DNA from: Gnetum montanum
Taxonomy: Eukaryota; Streptophyta; Gnetopsida; Gnetales; Gnetaceae
Direction of reading: 5' to 3'
DNA: 45,908 nt
NCBI GenBank assembly: GCA_015680685.1
Contig: MNCI01004047.1
Coordinates: 86,395 to 132,302 of the forward strand
Every line of letters starts with the position of its first letter. Positions within the stretch are counted from its first letter, which is position 1. Shown one piece after another: positions 32,650 to 42,989 of this stretch. The position numbers were made by a program, and so were the translations under genes. Under the pieces are notes generated by a model. It was given only the letters and a program-made list of their open reading frames with translations, was not told where the DNA came from and made no database searches.

Positions 32650-33223
32650 TGTCACATCCTCATTTCCGAATGGTGTCGTTGCATAACAAAGATGGTGTCT
32701 CTTCATAACTAACATTGTGTTTATTGTAACAAGACCCGAAAAAGAAAGTTGTAATTAAGACCCGAAAGGGCAAGGTGTAATAACAAACATGTCTCTCAAT
32801 GTGACCTTTGGGGATTTGACCTAAGGTATTTATATCCAAGCATTAGATGTTGTATCAACATGGAGTTACAGAGTCAATAATAGGCGAGTAACAGGTGACA
32901 GGTGAAGTAGGACAAAAGAGGACTAGCCATCCCTTCTAGCCAGTGATAGGCATAACCGTAGTGGTAGTAATGGATAAACTCTAAGGGATAGATGCCAAAG
33001 GAAGATAAGCCCAAGGAACTCTCAAAGCATGACACAGATACATTATTCCATATCAATAAATCATTATTTTCTTTTTCCTTCTGCATTTTCCTTATTATTT
33101 TCTTTATGCATAATGTCAAATGTTACACATGGTTGATGTTTGCCATGTTCTCTTCTTAATGCATAATGACAAATATAACGTATATTTGACATTTTCTATG
33201 ACATCCAGGAACAGGATGTCACA
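32650..33223 (+). repeat. 3' LTR (574 bp)
   Basis: It starts TGTCACATCC and ends GGATGTCACA, near-perfect inverted ends. Pairs with 27257-27804. Its extra length is mostly a second GACCCGAAA-containing stretch near 32740-32770. The target duplication GTGAT follows at 33224. Confidence 0.92.
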
Positions 33224-33228
33224 GTGAT

Positions 33229-35584
33229 CATATTAAACTCATACCATTTACTTCCACACATTAAAATTCAAATGAACTGAATTATGTTGACTTGTACATT
33301 TTTAATTTGCAGCCACAAATTTTAAAATTCTGATGAAATCAAGGTAAAACAGTTTTAAATGTTGCAAGCTCATGGTAACCAGTGTTCAGCACACCCACAC
33401 CCATGAGCTAAGGACTTAGTTGTCATTATGTGTACGATGAGCTGCCCATACCAGCGCATTCAATAGTTGACCATGCATGAACTCTGCATAGGTGAGGCGC
33501 ATGAGTAAACAAGGAATAATTGTTATCTTTATTACCCTTGTCTTTATTAATGGTTGTAACTTGGAGTACCGCGAGTGTTGCCTCATAGCAACTTTAAGAC
33601 CTACCAAAATAGGCTGCGAGCTGCTAGAGCTGATTGCATGAGAGAGGTGTATTTACTGCCTTGAATGAGTGTAAGCGGTTGCATAAGTAACGGATCCTTC
33701 ACATAAATCCTGGTTTAACCTTTGCTAATTGAAGAACTCTTGAAAAATGATGAATTATCATCAACCATTAACTTTAAGGAAGACACTCAACCCCTTGGAT
33801 AAAAACAGACATAACAAGACCAATGTCATTCCCTGTGTTTAAGAAACTCTGAAAAATCGGAATGGATTCTTAAAAAGGTTGGCTGAATTGTGATTTTCAA
33901 ACCACGAAGATCAACAATACTTCTTATCATACAAAACAAAAGTGGCATCTTAGAATTCAAAAATATCACAAACTCAGACTGTTCAGTAAAAGAAACAGGG
34001 TCTTTTACGACGAAATCAAAGGAACAAGAAGCAACCATCATTATTAAAATTTAAAAGAATAAATATGAGAAGGAAAGAATTGCAAGAAGAATTAAATACA
34101 TTAAGTAAAAAATAACAGGAGGAAATAAAGATCTGAATGTAATTAAAAACCCATGCAAGTCATTAGCTTTATAGGCTTGGAAGATCAACAAACAAAATTT
34201 CCAAGCTGCCATATATCCTACTGTCGTCTATGGCTATGCTATCTGAGGGCCAGGCCTCAGTGCAAAAAACTAACAGAGTATTGAAAGGATGCAAAAAATA
34301 TCATTATTGGACAAATTGAAGATGAAGATACAAAATGTCATATCCCATATTGTTTTTCAAATGTGACCTACTCCCCTTACAAGCTGAAGCTCTATGTCAA
34401 TTCATTGCCTATAATCAAAATCTTGCAGGAACAGAGGAGACCAAATTTTGTAGAGCAGTTCTTGAAGACACAGAAATATAAAGATTTGTATTTCCAAGGA
34501 TACAATGGTTGAAAATATGTAATATCTCATTGGAAGCAGTAAGAGTAATCCTAAGCACACACACAAGTTGGTTATGTAACAATCACCAGTGAAAAAATTT
34601 TACCTAAAGCATGTTAAGGGTAATCAACTGGAATAAGAAGTCCACTATCCTACAGTTAATATATTGATCAGATCTTGCAGCTTAATCAACCAGCTTCACT
34701 TGGGTTCACATTAACTCAAGATAGGAAAAGGAAATGAATTCACTTTCCTAGAAAAGAGCACAGATATATGTTATGTGGACTAGCAGCTATCCAGGATAGG
34801 TGCAGCATTTTTTTCAGTTTTCCTTTTCTTTTATTCAATCAATATTTATTCTCCAATGAAATGAATGTACTGGCTGTCCAATAGATCCTTTTTGGGTATG
34901 CAGCCATAATAAATTCTCCCATTCCAATTTCGGCAAGAAAAGGAAGAAAACAAATAAAACTAGTATTGGTGGATGCAAGTCTGAACTTTTCTGTACACAA
35001 ATAAGCCATTATATCTATTATCCATGTCTAACATAATAATTGATTTGGAATTTCCCTCCATAAAACCCTGCTTTCGTTACTTTGAGTTGTGCTCAAGTGA
35101 ACTTATCACAAGGTTGCATTGGAGATCCTAGATGCTACATTCGTCAGATTTTAATAAAGGCCGCAAATATAAAGACCGATCTCAAGCCTATAGGATGAGA
35201 AACTAGTTGGTGACCGATCTCAAGCCTATAGGATGAGAAACTAGTTGGTGAGGTATGGCCTACGCGTCTAACATATCTCCTGCAACTCGCTGTCCATCGT
35301 GTACATTTATCCGCTAAATCTTAAATGATTATGAGCGAGTAAACAGCAATTAAAAAAGAGGAGGCATAAGAAAAATTATTTTTGAATCGTTTCTAGTAAT
35401 TGCATGGAAGACGTTGGATAAGCTGCAATATAAACGGTAACTTTTCAAAATAAAAATAAGGGCCAAAAAACCTCAGAATCAAACTTCTTTGTAGATGTTT
35501 CGAATGTCAGAGAAACCGCAAGATTTTTATTTTTTAGAAATTCTCAGTGTCCGGTCATACAGAAAACGATGACAACAGACTGAT
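33229..35584. other. Intergenic DNA between the LTR element and the mTERF gene, no gene seen
   Basis: AT-rich, without motif-bearing open frames. The only structure noted is a 38-bp tandem duplication at 35174-35249 (GACCGATCTCAAGCCTATAG..., two identical copies). The small minus frames at 33416-33607 and 33826-34041 are unrecognised. Confidence 0.45.
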
Positions 35585-35590
35585 TTTATT
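35585..35590 (-). terminator. Possible polyadenylation signal of the mTERF gene
   Basis: AATAAA on the minus strand, about 117 bases past the mTERF stop codon at 35709-35707, in a stretch that switches from GC-rich to AT-rich. Plant poly(A) signals are loose, so this is only a likely site. Confidence 0.4.
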
Positions 35591-35706
35591 TAAAGAAACC
35601 TGAAACCAGAAATGGTACCATTTCAAGCGCCATCAGAGCCGAGCATCGGCATCGCTCGCGGCGCCGCAGATCGTCCCGGTGAAGACAGCAGAAGTGGCAA
35701 TTGAGA

Positions 35707-36900
35707 TTATTGTGCTCCATTTCTACCCTCTTCCATAATGAGCTCATAAAACCCGATTAGCTTATCATTTCCATTCATGTAAGTCTGGAGCATAGCCTTC
35801 TCGGACAGATTCAGAAACGGCGCCAGATGAGGAATACGCTTAAAAAACTGATGCTCCTTGAGAAAATTGTAAAACATATGCCGCGGTATGATATACTTCT
35901 CCAGATTCAGGCACAATAACTTGGGATATCTGACCACGACGTTGGGCTCGAGGCGGGCGCTGTGGACCAAATAGGTCATGATCTTCTTCATCTTCTCGGA
36001 TGAAACAGAAAGAATGCAGGGAAATTTCCTTGTAACCTCTTGAATCTCCTCCTGCGCCAGGCCCAATCCTGCAAGCGCTTGCTCCTTGTGCTGCAACTTC
36101 TCAGGCCGATAACGAAGCGTCTGCTGGAAGCCACGACGCAAGGCCGCGGAAGAGACGGCGAGGCCCATGTCCCGCAGGAAATCGTAACGTTGGCGAATAA
36201 ACTCGCCGGGGCGCGTCAGAGCGAAGGGCACGGCGTGGAAAAGGGACTGGACATCATGGCGCTCCAAACCGAACTCCTCAAACAGCCGGACGCGCCGATC
36301 CACGTATTCTTGGTTGCAGCGGAGCAGGCTGTGCTGGCGCCGCACGGCGGAGCAGAGTTCCTGCTCGTTTTTGAAGACGCGTTGCAGGCTCCGCAAATTC
36401 CCGACCACACGTTCCGGCCCTAGGGCTTCCCGCGTCCACCGCACGATCTCCGAGAAACGGGCGCTGCCGTCGCCGTCGCCGAGCTCAGTGAGGTCGTCCA
36501 CTGCCTGTGCGAGGGTGCGGCACCAGCGTGCATGGTCGTCGGCGCCGATGAGCAGAACCGATGGCACGTGCGACACCAGACGACGGACGTCGGCGTCGGA
36601 GAAGCCATGGCGTCGCAAAGTGTCCACCACTCCCATCGCCACTGCGTCGGACTCGGACTCGGACTCGTCCGCGTTCCAGGGGCGCGGATCCTTTCGGCGC
36701 ATCGCCGACACGGCGCACCTGGAGAACCCGCATTCTTCCTGCAGATATTTCGACAGTCTGTGCCTCTTGCTGCTGCTGCTGCTGCTCTTGAAACGGCGCG
36801 GCGCTGTCGTCGTTGTGGTGAGCATGGAGCGGCAGTGCCCATGTCCGTGTGGCGCGTTCCACAGGAGGAAGCGCCACCGCCACCGCCACCGCCACGCCAT
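35707..36900 (-). CDS. mTERF-family protein, organelle-targeted, single exon (397 aa)
   Basis: An intact frame with three in-frame TAG codons immediately upstream of its ATG, so the start at 36900 is secure. Residues 1-50 are Arg/Trp/Ser/Thr-rich and nearly without acid (RWRWRWRW, TTTTTAPRRFKSSSSSSKR), as in a mitochondrial or plastid transit peptide. Helical mTERF repeats follow: about 88-118 (LRRHGFSDADVRRLVSHVP), 203-230 (LFEEFGLERHDVQSLFHAVP), 237-272, 274-300 (LAQEEIQEVTRKFPCILSVS) and 306-335, with the family ending EKYIIPRH at 334-341. Plant mTERFs bind organellar nucleic acid and act in transcription termination, splicing or translation; the specific target is unknown. Most are intronless, as here. 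The gene is much richer in GC than its surroundings, and acidic ESESESD at 80-86 reflects a CGGACT repeat. Confidence 0.93.
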   Translation of the reverse strand: MAWRWRWRWRFLLWNAPHGHGHCRSMLTTTTTAPRRFKSSSSSSKRHRLSKYLQEECGFSRCAVSAMRRKDPRPWNADESESESDAVAMGVVDTLRRHGFSDADVRRLVSHVPSVLLIGADDHARWCRTLAQAVDDLTELGDGDGSARFSEIVRWTREALGPERVVGNLRSLQRVFKNEQELCSAVRRQHSLLRCNQEYVDRRVRLFEEFGLERHDVQSLFHAVPFALTRPGEFIRQRYDFLRDMGLAVSSAALRRGFQQTLRYRPEKLQHKEQALAGLGLAQEEIQEVTRKFPCILSVSSEKMKKIMTYLVHSARLEPNVVVRYPKLLCLNLEKYIIPRHMFYNFLKEHQFFKRIPHLAPFLNLSEKAMLQTYMNGNDKLIGFYELIMEEGRNGAQ

Positions 36901-37339
36901 GCTCAGCTTCTCCTCCTACTCCTACTCCTACTGGCCCAAGCACAAGCACTCCCGCTGCCGTGCTGCATTCACGCGTCCTCCTCCAGCGTTGCTCGATTCC
37001 CTGAAACTTTCCTCGACCTTACTGAAATTTTGGCTCACCGAAGCCCGTATGCAGATGTCGTGACTTCTTTGGATTAAGGTTCGATCTGTATCCTATGGCG
37101 TCCGAGCGGGCGCTCTCAACGTGAAACCGGGCTTTATTTGCTGCCTGTGAATGCGGAATTCAGCCGTGCATATGAGATTCATGTTAAGCCTAATTAGTAA
37201 GCCGGGGCTCCGACCCTGCGAAGAACGGTATACTTCAAGCAGCTTTGCCTCTTCCTGCGTCTCCTCAAGGCATAACATCAATTTTGAGTGGAGGATGGAA
37301 ATAATTGAAACATAGATGCATCCAAGTTTTATCAAAGTT
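36901..37339 (-). promoter_or_regulatory. Upstream region of the mTERF gene
   Basis: The first 180 bases are GC-rich and lack a clear TATA box, as is common for housekeeping genes. They include a TCCTAC/GTAGGA triplet run (36905-36935) just before the ATG. Beyond 37080 the sequence becomes AT-rich. No other gene is seen. No defined site can be assigned. Confidence 0.35.
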
Positions 37340-37424
37340 TATAACTTGATGTGATCTACCAGAATCGAACTTATGACCTAGGATTACAAGGCCAAGACCC
37401 ATACCACTAAGGTAGTACCTCATT
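37340..37424 (-). repeat. tRNA-derived SINE, family A, copy 3 (head only)
   Basis: Minus strand: AATGAGGTACTACCTTAGTG, GTATGGGTCTTGGCC, then TCATAAGTTCGATTCTGG. It aligns with 17207-17340 through both promoter boxes. The 3' tail (GAATTCTGAAA) is absent or too diverged. Confidence 0.65.
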
Positions 37425-37559
37425 GTTACCACCAACTAATTTTGACCCACATCTTCTACAATATTTAATTTTGCTTCCTAGTAGAAATAGAAAAAGTGGT
37501 TTTTGCTTCCTAAAATCCACCCAAAACAAAATAGTGAAACTAAAACTAAAATGGTTTTT

Positions 37560-38520
37560 TATTACATCCTCAAACCTACAAGATCTATTAGATAGAGGAA
37601 ATATAAATTGCGTGCATAGTAAACACTTCATCAATAAAGTTACCAAGTTTCCTTGGTGCTACATCAAAGAGGTCTTTTAAACTTCTAGTTGTAATTTGCC
37701 ATTTGTGGCGACAATGTTCTAAAACAAAACATTGTAGAAATGTGTGATGCTCATCTTCAATTACTCCCTGATTGTATAGACAATAGGATCTCTATTTTCA
37801 TGGAGTCTTGATCCATCGACCTATTTCAATTCTAAAATAATGAGAGCCCAATATTTCAATTCTAATTTGACATCGTAGATAAAGAAGGGATATAGAGTTA
37901 CATAGATAAGCCACCTTCTTGTTGATGTCTCCTCTAACGTTGGTTAAGTAGAATTGTCCTTTACGTATTGGATTATCACATATGTGCAAAAGTGCCTTAT
38001 CTCTAATACTTTTATGTAGTTTTTTTGTATCACAAAGAAGAAACGCATCCTCAACATTCCATTTTTTGAGCAAGACCATTCCCTCATGGAACCACCCTTT
38101 TTACTATGTAGCCACTAAAGTTTTCTTTCAAAATTTAGTCAATATGCAGCAAGAGAGACTACACATATATAAAACAAATTGACAAAGTGCCTCTATCTCT
38201 AAGGGCATCATATTTGCTTCTAGAAGTAGCAAATCATATTGTACTTGTCTTTTAACTTGGAACTCTTCTAGCGGAAAATGCTTCTAAACATCTTTTATTT
38301 TCTTCCAATATTTACTAACAAGCCCAAGGCCCCACACAAAACACCCATACAAAAGAGGTGGTTACACAATAGAGCAAACCAATTATCTTCTGATTTCCTA
38401 TGTGAAAATAGCTTCCTTCTTACATTTGCTTTTAAGGTTAAAAAAGGCTCTCAAGCCTCATGCAATCCTCTATTTAATGTAAACCTCTCAACTGTAATTG
38501 TGAAAAAGATCTAAACCAAG
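37560..38520 (-). pseudogene. 3' part of a LINE ORF2 (post-RT region and C-terminal Cys/His domain)
   Basis: Reading the minus strand from 38520 down across frames: an LLYG-E-WG-like segment near 38345, a KYWKKIKDV...KHF segment with LLLEANMMPLEIEALCQF near 38220, then an open stretch (38079-37798) with GSHYFRIEIGRWIKTP, and finally near 37770-37690 YNQGVIEDEHHTFLQC and EHCR. This is the conserved C-terminal zinc-binding end of many LINE polyproteins (C--C, EDE-H, C, R). Stops and frameshifts are frequent. The RT core should lie upstream, beyond 38520, but the sequence there is an unrelated LTR, so the element is truncated or interrupted. Confidence 0.65.
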
Positions 38521-38603
38521 GTATCTATAATATGGGGCCATATCTATTTGAATAATACCAATAGTAAAAGAATAATCATGGTTTCTAGTACCACACAACA
38601 TAC

Positions 38604-39129
38604 TGATGAGAAGTTGAGGTATCCCAACACTCTACCATACAAGTCACAAATATTTGCATGCGACTAGATCATAATCTGCAAATGGATAATGTAATTATGC
38701 TAATAGTTGATGTTAAATTCAAGATCAATGTCTTCCCACTTCGAGTTAGTGAAGTTCGAGTGTATGGTTTAACTCTTCGTGAGACATATGATTGGTTGAT
38801 GGTGTAAGGCTCTTATTGCTCCTAATCGTAGACATAGTTGAAGATAAAATTCTAAGTCTAGTTAATTGGGAAAGCATAGATCTAACTTAACCTGGTACAA
38901 TGGATATCTGGTCCTGGCCTATCGTACACACCTTGGACTCATGTAGTTATCACTAGGATTACCAAGTGGTATTACAACTGATGAATCAAGCAACACCACC
39001 ACTGGGTTACCAGGCAACTACACTTAGTGCTCAAAATCAGTCATATACATTTCGCTTACTAATAACACATAAAATAAAGTGCTTGAAAGGTAAATGATTT
39101 ACTAGGAAAGCAAGAAAATTATTCTGAGT
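38604..39129 (-). repeat. Older, partial LTR of the same superfamily as the two end LTRs
   Basis: It starts TGATGAGAAGTTGAGGTATC and keeps LTR landmarks in order: the opening block, the central CACTAGGATTACCAAGTGG and CACTGGGTTACCAGGC, and AAATGATTTACTAGGAAAGCA. It is more diverged than the LTRs at 721 and 39130 and stops exactly where the younger LTR starts, so the younger element inserted into it. Confidence 0.7.
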
Positions 39130-39927
39130 TGATGAGTGGCGAGGTACCCCTACACTCAACCATACAAATACAAGTGTTTCATGCACGATCCAGTCGAACT
39201 CCAAGGACTAAGTGCTTACGCGCCTTAATGGAACACTTAGGGTTAATCAATCGTTGTGCTCCCAAACTTACTTGTATTGTCACAGTTGTATGGTTAAGTA
39301 AGTTTGAGGTATGTGATTTTTTATAGCTTTTATCTTTTTAATGTCTTATGCTAATAAGGGAAGGTAAAGAGAATTAAGTGACTAATTACATTAACTATTC
39401 ACTAACTAAGTTCTAATTGTTCCTAACACTAGTATCCATTCCCACTTGCCATACACATCTTGAACCAATACAACGCTACTGGGATTACCAAACACTAGTC
39501 GTTACTAGGTTACCAAGCGCTACATGCATGCTCAAAGCGGTCGTACTAAGTGTACTTAACTAAGAGAGTCAAAGGTTGAGAGAGAGATTAATTAACTAGG
39601 AAAGCATTAAACATTCAACAATAATTAATTACTAATTAGCTTAGTTTGTATGCTGCAAGGTTTATCATAAAGTTCATCTTTATTATCGTACACAAATGTG
39701 TGCTCAGGTATAAATTGCTTGAATAAAGATCCATTCACTCTATGACTCCTACTGCGGGCACATAGAAATTACTCTAACTCTGGAATGGTAAAAGTGCAAG
39801 AGTTTGGCTAAGGATCTAAGTCTTACCCTCGGAACAAAGGGTGCTGCCTCTTATTTATAGAAAATGAGGCAGGACGCGATATCGCATGGCGGATGCGATA
39901 TTGCGTATGCGATATTGCAGCTCATCA
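39130..39927 (-). repeat. 3' LTR (798 bp) of the right Ty3 element
   Basis: It starts TGATGAGTGGCGAGG and ends GCTCATCA, close to a perfect inverted end. Related to the left LTR 721-1629 but shorter. It has a minus-strand TATA box CTATAAATAAG (39853-39859) and, between that and the U3 end, three GATATC/GATATTGC words (39877-39918). Confidence 0.9.
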
Positions 39928-39936
39928 TACCCCCAT
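39928..39936 (-). other. Polypurine tract of the right Ty3 element
   Basis: The minus strand reads ATGGGGGTA immediately before the LTR start TGATGAGC, where plus-strand priming occurs. It is short for a tract but correctly placed. Confidence 0.7.
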
Positions 39937-41610
39937 GACTGAATGAAAACTCATCCTTGAGTTCCTTACAAAATATTGGGAATGTATGGGATTATTAACT
40001 TGAATGACAACTAATGATGAATGGGATGATGTGTGAACAGATCAACATTATAATACATGACAACACAAGTGTTCATGACCACAAGAGTGAACACTATACA
40101 CATTTGACATCCAACCTTATTTGGCAGTTGAGAGAGAAGAGAGACAGAGAGAAAAGAAGAAGATGTGTTGTTGCTGATGCCAGGATTGCGTCTTCCGTTG
40201 TCCATCCATAACCATGTCATCAATCTGGTTTCTTGCATAACTGTTCCAACACCAGTCTATCCTAAGTGTTTCCTTCAAGTCCAGTCCATTGATGTATGAT
40301 TGCCATCTGTGCACACAACACAGTCTCATATTAGCAAGGATAAGTAAATCACAATGTAGTTGATACCTTACCTCGGTGTAAGGTCCATTGGATGAGTTGT
40401 GATATGGCTAATATGGATTCTGGAGATATAACACTGGTGACTACCCAAGGTGTAGGGGTTAGGAGAAAATTGAAAAAATTGGCCAGGACCCCCATGACTA
40501 AGAGCAATCCTTCGGTAGCAATAGAATGAAAAAAGATAAGGAATAATAAAGATGAGGAAAAAGAAACAACGGCAACACTGATAAAATGGATGTCAGAGGT
40601 GGGAATGAACAAAACAAATGTTGATTGCAAAAAATTTTAAGGGAAAGAAGTTAACTGATGCACCAAATAGGAATGCCAGTGGGTCCTCCCCAAAGCAGGC
40701 TCATGCCCTTAATGCCCTGACAATCCCACATTCAAAGAGTCCGTAGGCTCTGGAAATGTCATTCGGAAGCAAGAGTTAAAGTCTTAACCACAAGAATTTA
40801 CCAAAAAGAAAACAATGTATCAACCAAAATATAGACTACTGATACAATCGACAATGAGGTGGAAAGTGGAGAAAGAATAGTGGGAAGAAGAGAAGAGAAT
40901 GGAATGGAGTCCCAAGAACACGATGGTGTACAGCTCCTTGTGTATGTATGGCTAATGTGACTAAGTAGATCCCATTCCAAATTCGGCCTCAAACAATCCA
41001 CTTCCAGTGACTTCACATTAATACACTTGGCCAATTCAACCACTTGAAGTAACAAGAATGCTTCCGCCAAAGAGTCACCACCATTATGAGGAAACGAGAA
41101 AGGAAAAAGTAGGAAGCAAGAAAGGGCCTTAGTTAGAGGGAACATGTTTGTTTAGTTTCATAACTAGTGCGTGTAGCCCAGATGATTATTTTGTCTAAGG
41201 GATGTGCTTTGAATTCTCACTATGTTTTTTTTGCATGAGAACCACACCATGCAAAGACTTATTATTTTTATTAGCTCAGCTTCTCGATAATAGAGCAATG
41301 TNGCTATACACTTCCAAGCCAAGAGAGACCATAGAAATTCATGAATGCATGGATGATGTGGACTCATTGCTTGTTATATCAAAAGGACCATACCTTAGTA
41401 TCGACATTATAACTCCAAGGTAAAAACCAAACATTAGCAATCAATAGAATACAGTTCATACCACCATCAAGAGCACTTATTAGGTGATGAACCTAACAAA
41501 ACAAACAACCACACAAAGAAATGAAAAAGTATAAATGATGTTGCAAAATAAAAATAAGAGAAGTTAAAGAAATCTATAAAATAAAAACTTAAAAAGGAAC
41601 TAAGGGCCTC
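39937..41610 (-). other. Spacer between integrase and 3' LTR, no env-like gene seen
   Basis: Tat/Athila elements often have a long 3' region here, sometimes with an env-like or extra RNase H frame. The longest minus frame (41145-40798, 115 codons) has hydrophobic runs but no recognisable domain. A single undetermined base (N) sits at 41302. Confidence 0.45.
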
Positions 41611-41615
41611 AATGA

Positions 41616-42857
41616 TCAGTAGAGGTGGCCATCTCCCCCATGATTGAGTTGGAAGGAGGAGATCTGAAATAGTGAGCAGGGTCGTCCCTTCATAGAGGTA
41701 TTATGTGCACTGGCCGTTCTAAGTTCATGGAAGGGTTTGGTTTGTTGCACACTGACTAGTAATCTCTTATTAGGGCTCTTGGGTTTGTATATGGTCATGG
41801 CCCCCGAAGGAAAGGTTGTATGAATAATGTAAGGTCCTTTCCATAGTGTTTGAAATTTTGTATGTTGTGGCACATGTGTGGGATTCCAATAGAGAACCTT
41901 ATCTTCTGGTTGATACTTAACCTTTCGAATCTTCAAGTCATGACGTTGCTTGTTATATGCCTTGTGCAACTCATTTGATGACAGGGCCGCTAATCGGTTT
42001 TCATCTAGCAAGTTTAAAGTTGCCAACCTTTGTTTCTGTGCTAGATCAAGATCGAGGTCGAGGTCACAAGTCATTAATAGTATACAGAGCTCAATTTGAA
42101 TTGGAAGCTTTCCGTACACTAACTCATAGGGAGAGTAGCCCATAGGGAGTTTCCAAGTGAAGCGGTATGCCCAAAGAGCATCATTCAGTTTAGTGCTCCA
42201 ATCTCGCCTATATATGCTAATTGTCCTTATCAATATTTTAGTGATCTCCCTGTTGGTGACCTCAGCTTGTCCGTTAGCTTGGGGGTGATAAGGTGTAGTC
42301 AATTTATGTTCAACCCCTAAGTGTTGCATTAACTTCCGAAAAGTTGCACGTATGAAATGTGTTCCATTATCTGAAATAAGTGCACGTTGCACACCAAACC
42401 TATTTATGATTTGTTGTTGCACAAATTGTGTAGCTGTAGATGATGTGCAATCTGTAACAGCAGCTACTTTAGCCCATTTCATTAGATAATCTACGATAAC
42501 TACAATGTAAGCTTTTTCATTGGACATTGCTGTAATGGGCCCCATAAAGTCTATCCCCCAAATGTCGAAGGGTTCTAAAGGTTGAATCCATTGTTGCGGA
42601 CCCTCCATTCTAGCAGTCATTCCCCCATCACGTTGACAGCACTCGCAAGATTGGACAAATTGATGGGCATTCCAACATAATGTTGGCCAGTAATATCCTA
42701 CAAGTAGGATCTTAACAATCGTTTGTCTTCTCGCATAGTGACCCCCACAAGAGCCCTCATGGGTGTCTTGGAGAACTCTCAGTTGGTCCACCTTGGGCAT
42801 GCACCATCGAACCAAGCCATTAGGACACACTTTGTAAAGTTGTTCATTGATCTCCAT
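41616..42857 (-). CDS. Integrase of the right Ty3 element (413-codon open frame, part of broken pol)
   Basis: The N-terminal zinc finger is present (His33 and His40; Cys71 and Cys74). The catalytic core keeps all three residues at canonical spacing: Asp103 in WGIDFMGP, Asp163 in LISDNGTHF, and Glu199 in HPQANGQAEV, the last two 36 residues apart (D,D-35-E). The C-terminal domain carries the GPY-like KGPYII motif. There is no chromodomain. The frame continues upstream to about 43010 with one stop, and pol changes frame there, so this integrase would not be made as part of an intact polyprotein. It acts, in family terms, to insert the element's cDNA into nuclear DNA. Confidence 0.88.
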   Translation of the reverse strand: MEINEQLYKVCPNGLVRWCMPKVDQLRVLQDTHEGSCGGHYARRQTIVKILLVGYYWPTLCWNAHQFVQSCECCQRDGGMTARMEGPQQWIQPLEPFDIWGIDFMGPITAMSNEKAYIVVIVDYLMKWAKVAAVTDCTSSTATQFVQQQIINRFGVQRALISDNGTHFIRATFRKLMQHLGVEHKLTTPYHPQANGQAEVTNREITKILIRTISIYRRDWSTKLNDALWAYRFTWKLPMGYSPYELVYGKLPIQIELCILLMTCDLDLDLDLAQKQRLATLNLLDENRLAALSSNELHKAYNKQRHDLKIRKVKYQPEDKVLYWNPTHVPQHTKFQTLWKGPYIIHTTFPSGAMTIYKPKSPNKRLLVSVQQTKPFHELRTASAHNTSMKGRPCSLFQISSFQLNHGGDGHLY

Positions 42858-42989
42858 GAAGTACTTGGCTCTATGAAGAAACTGTTATTTCTTCCTAAAT
42901 TCCAGCTCTTGTGGTGTTTTTTGGGTAAGAAGATAGGTGAGAATGCTACTATACCAATTCGTCTCCATGGGTTGGTTATTCACTACACT

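Larger units (their letters stand above)
27257..33223 (+). mobile_element. Complete non-autonomous LTR retrotransposon carrying a CCR4-like gene copy
   Basis: Two LTRs (27257-27804 and 32650-33223) in direct orientation flank a 4.8-kb interior. GTGAT occurs immediately outside both ends (27252-27256 and 33224-33228), a 5-bp target-site duplication. Inside the 5' LTR is an initiator-Met-like primer site, and before the 3' LTR a G-rich polypurine tract. I find no protease, RT, RNase H or integrase motif in the interior, so it must have moved with enzymes from another element. The interior holds a decayed leader (27820-28780), a SINE-like segment, a C-rich low-complexity block, a 46-bp minisatellite and a broken CCR4-family nuclease in sense orientation. 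Confidence 0.9.

Noticed and set aside
36420-36949. Other minus-strand frames overlapping the mTERF 5' half (140 and 154 codons)
   Set aside because: Low-complexity Ala/Arg/Val-rich translations caused by GC-rich codons; no family similarity.
36314-37077. Long plus-strand open frames (249 and 181 codons) opposite the mTERF gene
   Set aside because: They are Arg/Ser/Pro-rich shadows of a GC-rich coding strand and have no motifs. The minus frame has clear mTERF repeats and upstream in-frame stops.
40798-41145. 115-codon minus frame as an env-like gene of the right Ty3 element
   Set aside because: It has hydrophobic segments but no transmembrane plan or cleavage motif, and no similarity that I can name.
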